8,331 bases of DNA, taken from positions 1 to 8,331 of the forward strand of contig JAFKJZ010000523.1 in assembly GCA_017305815.1 (NCBI GenBank), read 5' to 3'. The DNA is from Hyphomicrobiales bacterium. Lineage in GTDB: Bacteria > Pseudomonadota > Alphaproteobacteria > Rhizobiales > Kaistiaceae. The notes under the pieces were generated by a model, which did not search any database, was not told where the DNA came from, and worked only from the letters and a program-made list of their open reading frames with translations. The number at the start of each line of letters is the position of its first letter. The stretch's first letter is position 1. Below are positions 1 to 6,336 of the stretch, one piece after another. Position numbers and translations under genes: made by a program.

Positions 1-26
1 GAAACAGCGCACGTCTGAGAACGCCC

Positions 27-818
27 ATGTCAGAAAACAAGACCGCCAAGCCGATCGTCGAGATGCGTCACATCTCCAAGGCCTTCGGCCCTGTCCAGGC
101 CCTGAAGGACATCAACCTGACCCTCGGCGAGGGCGAGATCCTCGGCCTCGTCGGCGACAATTCGGCCGGCAAGTCAACGCTGATGAAGGTGATGACGGGC
201 GCCTACCAGCGCGATACCGGCGACGTTCTGGTGTCGGGCAAGCCGACCCACTTCAAGAACCCGCATGAAAGCCGCGAAGAGGGGATCGAAATGATCTACC
301 AGGACTTCGCTCTGTGCGGGAACATGGACATCGCCCAGAATATCTTCCTCGGTCGCTGGCCGAAGAAGGGCCTCTTCGTCGATCGCAACCGCATGTATGC
401 CGAAGCCGACGAGGTGCTGAAGCGGCTCAAGGTCGACGTCAATTCCGTGTTCCAGAAGGTAGAGAGCCTTTCCGGCGGCCGCCAGCAGTCGGTCGCCATC
501 GCCCGCGCCATCTCCTTCAACCCGCGCGTCGTCGTCCTCGACGAGCCGACCGCCAATCTTTCCGTCATGGCGACGGAACGGCTGCTCGAGACCATGGCCG
601 AGTTGAAGCGCCAGGGCGTGGCGCAGATCATCATCTCGCACCGCCTGACCGACATTTTCGAGGTCGGCGACCGCATCATGGTGATGAAGCGCGGCCAGAA
701 TGTCGGCGACCGCTACATCCAGCACACGACCGAACAGGAAGTGCTGGAACTGATCGTCTCCGGCACGCCCGAGACGGCCCTGACCGCCGACCAGGCGCTG
801 GCAGGCCGCGCCGCCTGA
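27..818 (+). CDS. Sugar-type ABC importer, ATP-binding protein (single ATPase domain)
   Basis: This 263-residue cytoplasmic ATPase would power import of a sugar or similar small solute through a membrane permease fed by a periplasmic binding protein. All ABC motifs are present in order: Walker A GDNSAGKST (residues 43-51), Q-loop Gln92 in YQD, signature LSGGRQQ (148-154), Walker B VVVLDEPTA (168-176) and switch His205 in ISHR. Its layout resembles FrcA-like proteins with one ATPase domain, not the double-domain RbsA/XylG form. Two spots differ from the common sugar-family wording: Walker A usually reads GENGAGKST or GDNGAGKST, and the residues after DEPTA are usually ALG, here NLS. The start is ATG 27; a GAGA 8 bases upstream is a weak ribosome site. 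Bases 1-18 can be read as the end of an upstream frame (ETAHV then TGA), which would put a partner gene 8 bp away, but this is inference. The substrate cannot be told. Confidence 0.93.
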   Translation: MSENKTAKPIVEMRHISKAFGPVQALKDINLTLGEGEILGLVGDNSAGKSTLMKVMTGAYQRDTGDVLVSGKPTHFKNPHESREEGIEMIYQDFALCGNMDIAQNIFLGRWPKKGLFVDRNRMYAEADEVLKRLKVDVNSVFQKVESLSGGRQQSVAIARAISFNPRVVVLDEPTANLSVMATERLLETMAELKRQGVAQIIISHRLTDIFEVGDRIMVMKRGQNVGDRYIQHTTEQEVLELIVSGTPETALTADQALAGRAA

Positions 819-827
819 GTCGGCTTG

Positions 828-850
828 CGCGAGCCGTGATCCGGCTCGCG
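828..850 (+). terminator. Strong hairpin after the ABC ATPase gene
   Basis: A perfect 9-bp inverted repeat, CGCGAGCCG and CGGCTCGCG, encloses a 5-base loop and begins 10 bases after the ATPase stop codon. Position and stem strength suggest a transcript end or a 3' stabilising hairpin. No T-tract follows (the next bases are AGGTATGG), so classic intrinsic termination is not proven. Confidence 0.5.
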
Positions 851-856
851 AGGTAT

Positions 857-1156
857 GGCGCGGCACGATGAGGCGCCGCGCTCCGCGCGCGCAATACGCA
901 TCGACATGTCCGTCGCGGTGGATGAGGCCGAGTTCGCGCGCCTGCGGCACCTGCCCACAAATTTGCCGCCTCAGGTCGGAATTTGTGCAGGTTTCTGTTC
1001 GGATACTGTCGAATCCGCGCAACACGAAACGCGAATTCGTCCTCAGCGTGTGCTGGAAGCAGGGTATTCCACCCTCCTCCCAATCTTGCAAATCATCCGG
1101 TCGGGGAGCATTTCTTGCGCGTAAACCGCGCCTGAAGATGAAAGCCTGCCCCCCAC
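857..1156. other. Intergenic stretch, no gene recognised
   Basis: About 300 bases lie between the hairpin and the nitroreductase start. Short open frames cross it, for example from ATG 907 to 1124 on the plus strand, but they have no ribosome site and no recognisable family pattern. The stretch has more A/T than its neighbours around 955-1010 and 1080-1120, which fits a promoter region for the downstream gene. TTGCAA at 1085 or TTGCGC at 1115 could be a -35 box, but neither has a convincing -10 partner. Confidence 0.5.
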
Positions 1157-1810
1157 ATGACCCATCAAGGCTCCTCCCATCACGCCGCACCGGCTTCGGC
1201 GGCCGTTCCGGTCTATGACGACGACTTCGAACTGCAGTTCTCGCCGAACATGCTCGCCAAGCTCGAAACGCGCCGCTCCGTGCCGATGCGCGCCTTCGAC
1301 CCGATGCCGATCCCGGCCGATCATCTCGACCGTATCCTGAAGATTGCCGCCCGCTCGCCCGACCATGGACGCCTGGCGCCCTGGCGCTTTATCGTGATCG
1401 CCGGCGAGGCCCGGCAGGCCTCAGGCCGGCGCTTCGACGCACTCTACGCCGCCCGCAATCCGGGCCTCGACCTCTCGAAGCGCGATATGTGGACGCTCTA
1501 CATGATGCGCGCGCCTGTTACCGTCGTCGTCGTCAGCCGCCCGGATCCGACGTCTCGCATCCCGGAATGGGACCAGATCCTCGGCTCCGGCGCCGTCGGC
1601 ATGAACCTGATCTCGGCAGCCTCGGCGCATGGCTACGCGACCCAGTGGCTCTTGAAGTGGCCGGGCCGCGACCCCGAAGCCGCCGCAATTCTGGGCGTCC
1701 AGGCAGGTGAGCGTGTCGCCGGCTTCATCCATCTTGGCCGCCAGACCGAGCGTCCCGCCGATCGGGCTCGCCCGGACATGGACGCGATCGTCACGCACTG
1801 GACCGGCTGA
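1157..1810 (+). CDS. Nitroreductase-family FMN oxidoreductase (YdjA-like)
   Basis: This 217-residue protein belongs to the nitroreductase fold: cytoplasmic flavoenzymes, normally dimers, that use NAD(P)H to reduce nitro-aromatics, quinones or unknown natural substrates. Seen motifs are the N-terminal FMN-phosphate segment ETRRSVP (37-43), the segment RSPDHGRLAPWRF (66-78) typical of the YdjA-like branch, the helix with GSGAVGMNLISAASAHGY (143-160), and the late GERVAGFIHLG (184-194). The core matches the family, but about 30 residues precede it, including a His/Ala-rich stretch and an acidic YDDDFE. A start at Met32 (ATG 1250) would give a more usual length but has no visible ribosome site; ATG 1157 has only a weak GAAG upstream. 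The 3' end overlaps the convergent exporter gene by 20 bp. The substrate is unknown. Confidence 0.88.
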   Translation: MTHQGSSHHAAPASAAVPVYDDDFELQFSPNMLAKLETRRSVPMRAFDPMPIPADHLDRILKIAARSPDHGRLAPWRFIVIAGEARQASGRRFDALYAARNPGLDLSKRDMWTLYMMRAPVTVVVVSRPDPTSRIPEWDQILGSGAVGMNLISAASAHGYATQWLLKWPGRDPEAAAILGVQAGERVAGFIHLGRQTERPADRARPDMDAIVTHWTG

Positions 1811-2705
1811 CAGCGCTCGCCTCGATCGACCGCACCTGCTGTGCCAGCCGCATTTCCCTCCGGAACGTATAGACGCCGGTCGCCACGACGATGAGCGTGC
1901 CGACCAGCGTCAGCGCGTCCGGCACGTCTCCCCAGACCAGGAAGCCGAGCACGACCGCGAACAGAATGCCGGTGTAGCGGAAGGGCGCCACGACGGCCAT
2001 GGCGCCAAAGCGCATCGCCATGATTGACGTCCCGTAGCCGCAGAGCAGTAGCGTCGACGCGGCTCCGAGGATCGCCCACTGCTTCAGCGACGGAACCGGC
2101 CAGTTCTCCACCAAGGAAAGGGTTGCCCCCGTCGCCGTCATCGCGGCGGCCGTGACCGCAACCACCAGCAGCGTCGGCACGCCGGACGGCATCTCGCGCG
2201 TGACGAGATCGCGCATGGTGATGAACCCCATCGAGGCGAACGCAGCCAGCGAGAACATGTCGAAGCCCGATACGCTCGGCCGCATGATCAGCAGCACGCC
2301 CAAGAAACCGACCGCGATCGCCGTCCACCGGCGCCAGCCTACCGGCTCCGCCAGGAAGATGGCGGCCGCGGCCGTCGTCATCAACGGCACGATTTGGCCA
2401 ATCGCAGAGACATTGGCGATCGGCATGTTGAAGAGCGCGTAGAGGTAAAGCACGGTCGCGCCGATCTCACCGACCGTCCGCCAGGCGACCATGCGGTTGC
2501 ACACGGCGCGCCACTGACGGTGCATGCCAGTCGCGAACACGACGGCGGAGATCAGCAGGAAGGAAATCGCGCCCCTTATGACGAGGATCTGGCCGGTCGG
2601 CAGGCCCTCGCTGACCAGCTTGATCAGGGTGTCGTTGATGATGAAGACCAGGTTCGAGAGCACCATCATGATGATGCCGCGAGAATTATCGGCCAGGGCG
2701 GGCAT
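1791..2705 (-). CDS. EamA/DMT-family transporter (10-TM exporter type)
   Basis: This is a 304-residue inner-membrane protein made of two tandem EamA repeats, the usual length for the drug/metabolite transporter superfamily (exporters of amino acids, metabolites or drugs). Hydrophobic segments lie at about residues 10-30, 40-60, 78-94, 97-118, 126-142, 148-165, 176-197, 208-228, 236-257 and 262-280, i.e. ten helices. The first repeat shows ILVIRGAISFLL (40-51), ANVSAIGQIVPLMTT (97-111) and AEPVGWRRWTAI (119-130); the second shows APFRYTGILFAVVLGFLVWGD (240-260), both typical of the family. The tail after residue 281 is basic and cytoplasmic. The ATG at 2705 has only a weak GAAG upstream. The gene lies 212 bp downstream of moaA on the same strand with inverted repeats between them, so it is probably a separate unit. 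The exported substrate cannot be deduced. Confidence 0.92.
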   Translation of the reverse strand: MPALADNSRGIIMMVLSNLVFIINDTLIKLVSEGLPTGQILVIRGAISFLLISAVVFATGMHRQWRAVCNRMVAWRTVGEIGATVLYLYALFNMPIANVSAIGQIVPLMTTAAAAIFLAEPVGWRRWTAIAVGFLGVLLIMRPSVSGFDMFSLAAFASMGFITMRDLVTREMPSGVPTLLVVAVTAAAMTATGATLSLVENWPVPSLKQWAILGAASTLLLCGYGTSIMAMRFGAMAVVAPFRYTGILFAVVLGFLVWGDVPDALTLVGTLIVVATGVYTFRREMRLAQQVRSIEASAVSRSSA

Positions 2706-2813
2706 GGGACTTCAGGCAATGCGCGGCAACGCGGCGCCGCAGATGATCCGGGTCCGGGCGGCTCGGCCCTGACTGGACGAGATTGACCAATAAACCGGCA
2801 CGAAGCAACCGAA

Positions 2814-2832
2814 GTGACGCCGTTTGCGTCAC
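2814..2832. repeat. Perfect inverted repeat upstream of the exporter gene
   Basis: GTGACGC and GCGTCAC flank a 5-base spacer, giving a perfect 19-base dyad about 110 bases upstream of the exporter start and about 85 bases beyond the moaA stop. No T-tract follows on either strand. It could be an operator for a dimeric regulator of the exporter, or a second transcript-end hairpin for moaA. The sequence cannot separate these. Confidence 0.4.
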
Positions 2833-2850
2833 GAAATACATGAAAGGGAA

Positions 2851-2870
2851 GAAAAACGGGCGCGCTCGCC
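2851..2870 (-). terminator. Possible intrinsic terminator of moaA
   Basis: Read on the minus strand, a short GGCG-AGCG-CGCC hairpin is followed by CG and then TTTTTCTT, about 47 bases after the moaA stop codon. The T-tract and position fit an intrinsic terminator, but the stem is only 4 bp, so it is weak. Confidence 0.35.
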
Positions 2871-2917
2871 AGCAACGCGGAGTGTGCAGCGCAGCATAGA
2901 CGGGGCCGTTTCGAGAA

Positions 2918-3946
2918 CTAGCCGCCGGTCATGCTCATGTGACGGGCTACGGCCGGTCGGCGATGGTCGCGATCGATAACGAAGTCGTGCCCCTTGGGCT
3001 TGCGCCCGATCGCCTCGTCGATGGCGGCGGAAAGCAGGGCGTCGCTTTCGGAGGCACGCAGCGGCGCACGCAAATCGGTGGCGTCCTCCTGGCCGAGGCA
3101 CATGAACAGCGTGCCCGTGCAGGTGACCCGCACGCGGTTGCAGCTTTCGCAGAAATTATGAGTCAGCGGCGTGATGAAGCCGAGCCGCCCGCACGTCTCC
3201 GCCACCTCGACATAGCGCGCCGGACCGCCCGTCTTGTAGGGGATGTCTTTCAGCGTCCAGTGCTCCTCCAGCCGCGACCGCACCGTCGAAAGCGGGAGGT
3301 ATTGCTCGGTCCGGTCGAGCTCGATCTCGCCGAGCGGCATGGTCTCGATCAGCGTCAGGTCCATGCCGCGCCCATGCGCGAAGCGGATCAGGTCGTCGAT
3401 CTCGTGCTCGTTGACGCCCTTGAGCGCGACGGCGTTGAGCTTGACCTTGAGGCCGGCCGCCTGGGCGGCATCCAGTCCCGCCATCACCTTGTCGAGGTCG
3501 CCCCAGCGGGTGATCTGGCGGAAGCGGGCCGGATCGAGCGTGTCGATCGAAACATTGATGCGGCGCACGCCGGCATCGGCCAGTTCCCCAGCGAAACGCG
3601 AAAGCTGCGAGCCATTGGTGGTGAGGGTCAGTTCGTCCAGATGGCCGCTGTCGAGGTGGCGACCGAGGGAACGAACCAGCGACATGATATTGCGGCGGAC
3701 CAGCGGCTCACCGCCCGTCAGCCGCAGCCGGCGCACGCCCTTGGCGATGAAGGCGCTGCAAAGCCGGTCCAGTTCCTCGAGCGACAGCACGTCCCGCTTC
3801 GGCAGGAAAGTCATGTCCTCGGCCATGCAATAGACGCAGCGGAAATCGCACCGATCCGTCACCGAGACGCGGAGATAGGTAATCGAGCGACCGAAGGGAT
3901 CGACCATCGGCGTCGTTTCGGCCACCAGAGGCACGATCTGGTTCAT
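2918..3946 (-). CDS. moaA: GTP 3',8-cyclase MoaA (molybdenum cofactor biosynthesis)
   Basis: MoaA is the radical S-adenosylmethionine enzyme that converts GTP to 3',8-cyclo-7,8-dihydro-GTP, the first step of molybdenum cofactor synthesis, in the cytoplasm; MoaC finishes cyclic pyranopterin. The radical-SAM cluster motif CxxxCxxC is at Cys33, Cys37 and Cys40 ([10 protein letters not shown]), followed by the SAM-binding LTGGEPLVR (76-84). The second [4Fe-4S] cluster ligands are Cys266, Cys269 and Cys283 in the pattern CESCNRVR...C. The protein ends in Gly-Gly, the conserved MoaA tail that enters the active site. All key residues are present and the length (342) is normal. Two in-frame ATGs exist at 3952 and 3946. 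The ribosome site GAGGA touches the first but sits 6 bases from the second, so 3946 is chosen. No other moa gene is in the window. Confidence 0.97.
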   Translation of the reverse strand: MNQIVPLVAETTPMVDPFGRSITYLRVSVTDRCDFRCVYCMAEDMTFLPKRDVLSLEELDRLCSAFIAKGVRRLRLTGGEPLVRRNIMSLVRSLGRHLDSGHLDELTLTTNGSQLSRFAGELADAGVRRINVSIDTLDPARFRQITRWGDLDKVMAGLDAAQAAGLKVKLNAVALKGVNEHEIDDLIRFAHGRGMDLTLIETMPLGEIELDRTEQYLPLSTVRSRLEEHWTLKDIPYKTGGPARYVEVAETCGRLGFITPLTHNFCESCNRVRVTCTGTLFMCLGQEDATDLRAPLRASESDALLSAAIDEAIGRKPKGHDFVIDRDHRRPAVARHMSMTGG

Positions 3947-3952
3947 GCACAT

Positions 3953-3957
3953 TCCTC
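3953..3957 (-). promoter_or_regulatory. Ribosome binding site deciding the moaA start
   Basis: Minus-strand GAGGA ends directly against ATG 3952, leaving no spacer, but is 6 bases from ATG 3946, the best spacing. This favours a two-residue shorter MoaA. Confidence 0.6.
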
Positions 3958-3969
3958 GACCCGCCCGTC

Positions 3970-4000
3970 TTGTCGTCTGGGCGGCGATCTCTGCTATGTA
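3970..4000 (+). promoter_or_regulatory. Candidate promoter for the DUF971 gene
   Basis: TTGTCG (3970-3975) and CTATGT (3994-3999) are 18 bases apart and resemble the alphaproteobacterial CTTGAC/CTATAT promoter pattern. A start near 4006 would leave a leader of about 95 bases. That leader contains the perfect hairpin GCGGCC-TGCC-GGCCGC at 4075-4090, just before the start codon. The call rests on pattern only. Confidence 0.35.
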
Positions 4001-4101
4001 GACGAGATGTCGCGTCGTTTCAAAGGTGCGCGGCTGAAAGCGGGCGTCGCGGCGCGGCGACCCGAGCCATTTTCGCGGCCTGCCGGCCGCCGGGGTCCAT
4101 C

Positions 4102-4473
4102 ATGAATACCGCATCCACGCCTTGGCCGACCGAAATCCGCCTGTCGCCCGACAAGCGCACGCTGACCGTGACCTTCGAGGACGGCGCGCGCTACGCGCTG
4201 GCGGCGGAGTATCTCCGCGTCACCAGCCCCTCGGCCGAGGTGCAGGGCCACAGCAAGGCGCAGAAGCAGACCGTGCCCGGCAAGATCGACGTCGCGATCG
4301 GCTCGATAACGCCGGTCGGCAACTACGCCGTCCGCCTCAATTTCGACGATGGCCACGACACCGGCCTCTTCACCTGGACCTATCTCGCCGAGCTCGGCCG
4401 CGACCACGACAGGCTCTGGGCGGCCTATCTGGCCGAGTTGCAGGACAAGGGCCTTTCGCGCAACCGCCGCTGA
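4102..4473 (+). CDS. DUF971 (GBBH-like N-terminal domain) protein
   Basis: This 123-residue soluble protein is a stand-alone copy of the domain found at the N-terminus of gamma-butyrobetaine hydroxylase and fused or next to iron-sulfur carrier proteins in some bacteria. Family hallmarks are TEIRLSPDKRTLTVTFEDG (10-28), LAAEYLRVTSPSAEVQGH (33-50), and the strongly conserved ITPVGNYAVRLNFDDGHDTG (68-87) followed by FTWTYLAELG. The whole chain covers one domain with a short basic tail. It has no cysteine, so the zinc site of the eukaryotic enzymes is absent. The biochemical role of stand-alone copies is not settled. The frame is open upstream to 3970, but residues before Met 4102 are Arg/Ala-rich and unlike the family, so 4102 is chosen although the ribosome site (GGGG, 7 bases upstream) is modest. 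It is divergent from moaA. Confidence 0.9.
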   Translation: MNTASTPWPTEIRLSPDKRTLTVTFEDGARYALAAEYLRVTSPSAEVQGHSKAQKQTVPGKIDVAIGSITPVGNYAVRLNFDDGHDTGLFTWTYLAELGRDHDRLWAAYLAELQDKGLSRNRR

Positions 4474-4523
4474 GGTTGCAACGACGCCGTCCCTCCCCCA
4501 TCGCCATTGAACTTTTGCCACTA

Positions 4524-4546
4524 CTTCCGCGTTGTATTCGCGGAAG
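4524..4546. repeat. Perfect 8-bp inverted repeat between DUF971 and the microprotein gene
   Basis: CTTCCGCG and CGCGGAAG flank a 7-base loop, about 50 bases after the DUF971 stop and 34 bases before the next ATG. It could end the DUF971 transcript or form a leader structure or operator for the small downstream gene. No T-tract follows. Confidence 0.4.
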
Positions 4547-4568
4547 CGCAGCTGGCGACAAGGCTGCC

Positions 4569-4576
4569 GGGAGGAG
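4569..4576 (+). promoter_or_regulatory. Strong ribosome binding site of the 62-residue ORF
   Basis: GGGAGGAG lies just before ATG 4581 (GGAGG core 6 bases away). It is the best Shine-Dalgarno sequence in the window and the main reason to believe the small frame is translated. Confidence 0.65.
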
Positions 4577-4580
4577 ACAG

Positions 4581-4769
4581 ATGACCGACGCCAAGGTCCT
4601 GATCGAAATCGATGCCCGGATCGCAGCGATCCGGGAAACGATGCAGCGTTTGACGGAGCAGGCTTCCTCCGCCTCGGGCGCGGCCAGCGAGACCCGTCTG
4701 GCGGACCGGATGGCGGATCTGGAGCAGCAGCTCGAAACCCTGCAGAACGAACGCGCCGCGCTGTCGTGA
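4581..4769 (+). CDS. Hypothetical 62-residue coiled-coil microprotein
   Basis: The small frame starts at ATG 4581 behind a near-perfect ribosome site and encodes a soluble, highly helical protein with no cysteine, no tryptophan and no membrane segment. Heptad-like spacing of Ile/Leu/Met runs through IEIDARIAAIRETMQRL (residues 8-24) and again through RLADRMADLEQQLETLQ (40-56), separated by a Ser/Ala/Gly-rich linker (28-37). This predicts a helical hairpin or a parallel dimer. I do not recognise a family. The same strand and 107-bp gap would allow co-transcription with DUF971, but the inverted repeat between them may separate the two. A frame that is open much further upstream is only a shadow of the DUF971 gene. 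Confidence 0.7.
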   Translation: MTDAKVLIEIDARIAAIRETMQRLTEQASSASGAASETRLADRMADLEQQLETLQNERAALS

Positions 4770-4927
4770 CTCTTTCGGGCGCCCTCCGTCACGGACGAAA
4801 GCGAATGAACAAAGGGACGCGGGAGCCTTTCCCCCGCACGCGGACAATCGGCGCTTCGACCGGGTAGGAGCCCAGATTTCGACATTGGAAGGTCGGAAAA
4901 CCGGCGCTCCGGACCGGTCGTACTCGC

Positions 4928-5375
4928 GAACTGCGGCCGACCCAGTTGACCGTCGGATGCTGGAAGTTCGCGAGAAGCAGCCGCAATGGCACGAGGCCGG
5001 CGATCTAGGGCCGGAGTTCCCCTGGGGCAGCGCGAGCAAGTGAGGCATGTGCTGACCAGGCCGGTCGCCGATCTGCACCACCTCGACACCAGCACGTTCT
5101 GGTTCGTGATGGCCCACCAGAACGGGATGCATCGCTACCACGCCGATGGTGAGTTCCACACCTACAAGGACACCCCGAAATCGATCGGCCAGATGCAGGA
5201 CACCCCTTTCAATCGCTTGCAGGGGCGCTGCGTCGCGTTGGCGGCTATGCCAAGGACATGTCGCTCTGCAACGAATTCCTTTTGGCGGATTCCCTCCGGC
5301 GAACCATCGAGAGGTCCCGCGTCACCGACAATTTCGCCGGCCAAGACCAGGAGCGCCAGCCACATGCCCGGCTGA
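4928..5375 (+). pseudogene. Decayed ParB-like nuclease-fold gene (ParBc_2 type)
   Basis: Pieces of one protein can be read in order across three frames. ELRPTQLTVG (4928-4957) continues one frame over as MLEVREKQPQWHEAG (from 4957), as if one base were lost in the expected VGM. That frame hits a stop at 5041. Next, VRHVLTRPVADLHHLD and STFWFVMAHQNGMHRYHADG followed by TYKDTPKSIGQMQDTPF (5040-5209) lie in another frame; then SLAGALRRVGGYAKDMSLCN and EFLLADSLRRTIERS (5213-5300) after a further shift; and AKTRSASHMPG ends at TGA 5375. From memory these match, in order, the ParB-like family PF08857 (LRPTQ...VGMREVE, VADLSHLD...FW, PKS...DDPYRSLAG, LRRAGGYAKD...EFLWADFLRR, AKS..A..LPG). About 30 residues of the middle, near the His-rich substrate-like motif, are missing. 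It cannot make a full protein. Intact relatives are uncharacterised ParB/Srx-fold proteins. Confidence 0.82.
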
Positions 5376-5673
5376 TGCGGCCGTTCCCTGCCGGATTCGG
5401 GCGGCGGATATCCCGCCATCGGCAGCCCCGGCCGCACGGCACGGCAGCCCGCCAGACTTCGCCTCCGGCTTCCTATCCGCAACCGGCGCCTGAACAGGCG
5501 GAGCGCGAACAGAGCGCGACGGCACCCGCTCCATTCGGGTGCACCCAGATCCCTGGATCCCGCTTTGTTCCCCACCGAGCCTTGAGAAGCCGCAAGATCG
5601 TCCCGTGTGGAAAAGGTCAGCCCCCGCACGAAACCGCTTGTATCCCGCGATTTGTGCCGGTAACACCAGCGGC
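5376..5673. other. Intergenic stretch before the tRNA gene
   Basis: No gene is recognised. The stretch holds a perfect hairpin at 5522-5542 (GCACCCG, 7-base loop, CGGGTGC) without a T-tract, and a short palindrome GATCC-CT-GGATC close after it. Open frames on both strands are Arg/Pro/Gly-rich and look like chance frames in GC-rich DNA. The last 40 bases probably hold the tRNA promoter. Confidence 0.5.
5638..5666 (+). promoter_or_regulatory. Candidate tRNA-Ser promoter
   Basis: TTGTAT (5638-5643) and TAACAC (5661-5666) are 17 bases apart, ending 7 bases before the mature tRNA 5' end. The spacing is right but both boxes are imperfect and the leader would be very short. Confidence 0.3.
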
Positions 5674-5766
5674 GGAGAGGTGGCCGAGTGGCCGAAGGCG
5701 CTCCCCTGCTAAGGGAGTAGACGGCTTAAAACCGTCTCGAGGGTTCGAATCCCTTCCTCTCCGCCA
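5674..5766 (+). tRNA. tRNA-Ser (anticodon GCT)
   Basis: A complete class II tRNA can be folded by eye. The acceptor stem is GGAGAGG (5674-5680) with CCTCTCC (5756-5762), followed by discriminator G and an encoded CCA (5764-5766). The anticodon stem CTCCC/GGGAG holds loop CTGCTAA, giving anticodon GCT at 5708-5710, which reads serine codons AGC and AGU. The long variable arm GACGG-CTTAAAA-CCGTC and discriminator G are serine identity elements. The T-loop is TTCGAAT (5744-5750). The T stem has one G-T pair at its base; otherwise all stems are intact. It is surrounded by gene-poor DNA and appears to be a single-gene unit. Confidence 0.97.
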
Positions 5767-6336
5767 TTCCCTTTATCTATCGATTTGATACAGCTGTTGC
5801 TTCGTTGGCTAGAGGCGGAACATCCCGCTTCGGTCCCCGTCTCCACGACCGGCGTCGCCAGGTGCAGGATCATCCCGTTGTAGCCAGGATCCAACCGCCG
5901 CGGCTCGGGCCCGTGCCATATCGGCTCGGGAATCGGCCTTCGTGAAGGTCGAGGGCGAACCTAGAAGGCGGAACTCGGCATCTGAGCCCGCGCGTGACTG
6001 GCTCGTCCGGCAGACGAAAGCAAAGGAGCAAGCTGCGCGCGATGGCGCCGTCTTCGCCCCGCCACTTTCCTCGCGTGACCTGACGAATGTTGCCACCCGC
6101 CCCTGGAGCGGGCCACCAGGGCGTCACCTTCGCCCTCTCCTCTCCTTCCGCCGTCATCCGGGCGCGACAATCGCCGGCTAGGATCGGGCGATTTGGCGTT
6201 CCGCCGGGATCCGGAGTCTCCAGCCCCGGCGTGCCGGAAAGGCGCTCTCCCGGCGTCGAAAGGGTGGAGGCCATCGGCTGCGCGGGACGCTGCGACGATG
6301 GGACCACCCCGGCGTCTCCCATGGCGGAGTCAAAAA

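Noticed and set aside
907..1124. A short plus-strand frame beginning MSVAVDEAEF.
   Set aside because: It has no ribosome site and no recognisable motif, and codon character fades after 30 residues. It could be a gene remnant, but I cannot support it.
174..1190. A 338-residue open frame on the minus strand opposite the ABC gene.
   Set aside because: It is the antisense shadow of a clear ABC ATPase, Arg/Asp/His-rich, with no family pattern.
3947..4101. A molybdenum cofactor riboswitch in the moaA/DUF971 spacer.
   Set aside because: The minus-strand leader between moaA and the divergent promoter is too short, and I see no matching multi-stem structure.
2939..4105. A 388-residue open frame on the plus strand across moaA.
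   Set aside because: It mirrors the moaA codons on the other strand. MoaA has all its cluster cysteines and a ribosome site, the shadow has neither.
5741..5766. The tRNA-Ser 3' end as an attachment site of an integrated element.
   Set aside because: I see no second copy of the tRNA end, no integrase and no phage-like gene in the window.
5901..5930. The direct repeat CGGCTCGGG (twice, 21 bases apart) as the start of an array.
   Set aside because: There are only two copies, with no regular spacers. It is not a CRISPR or satellite array.
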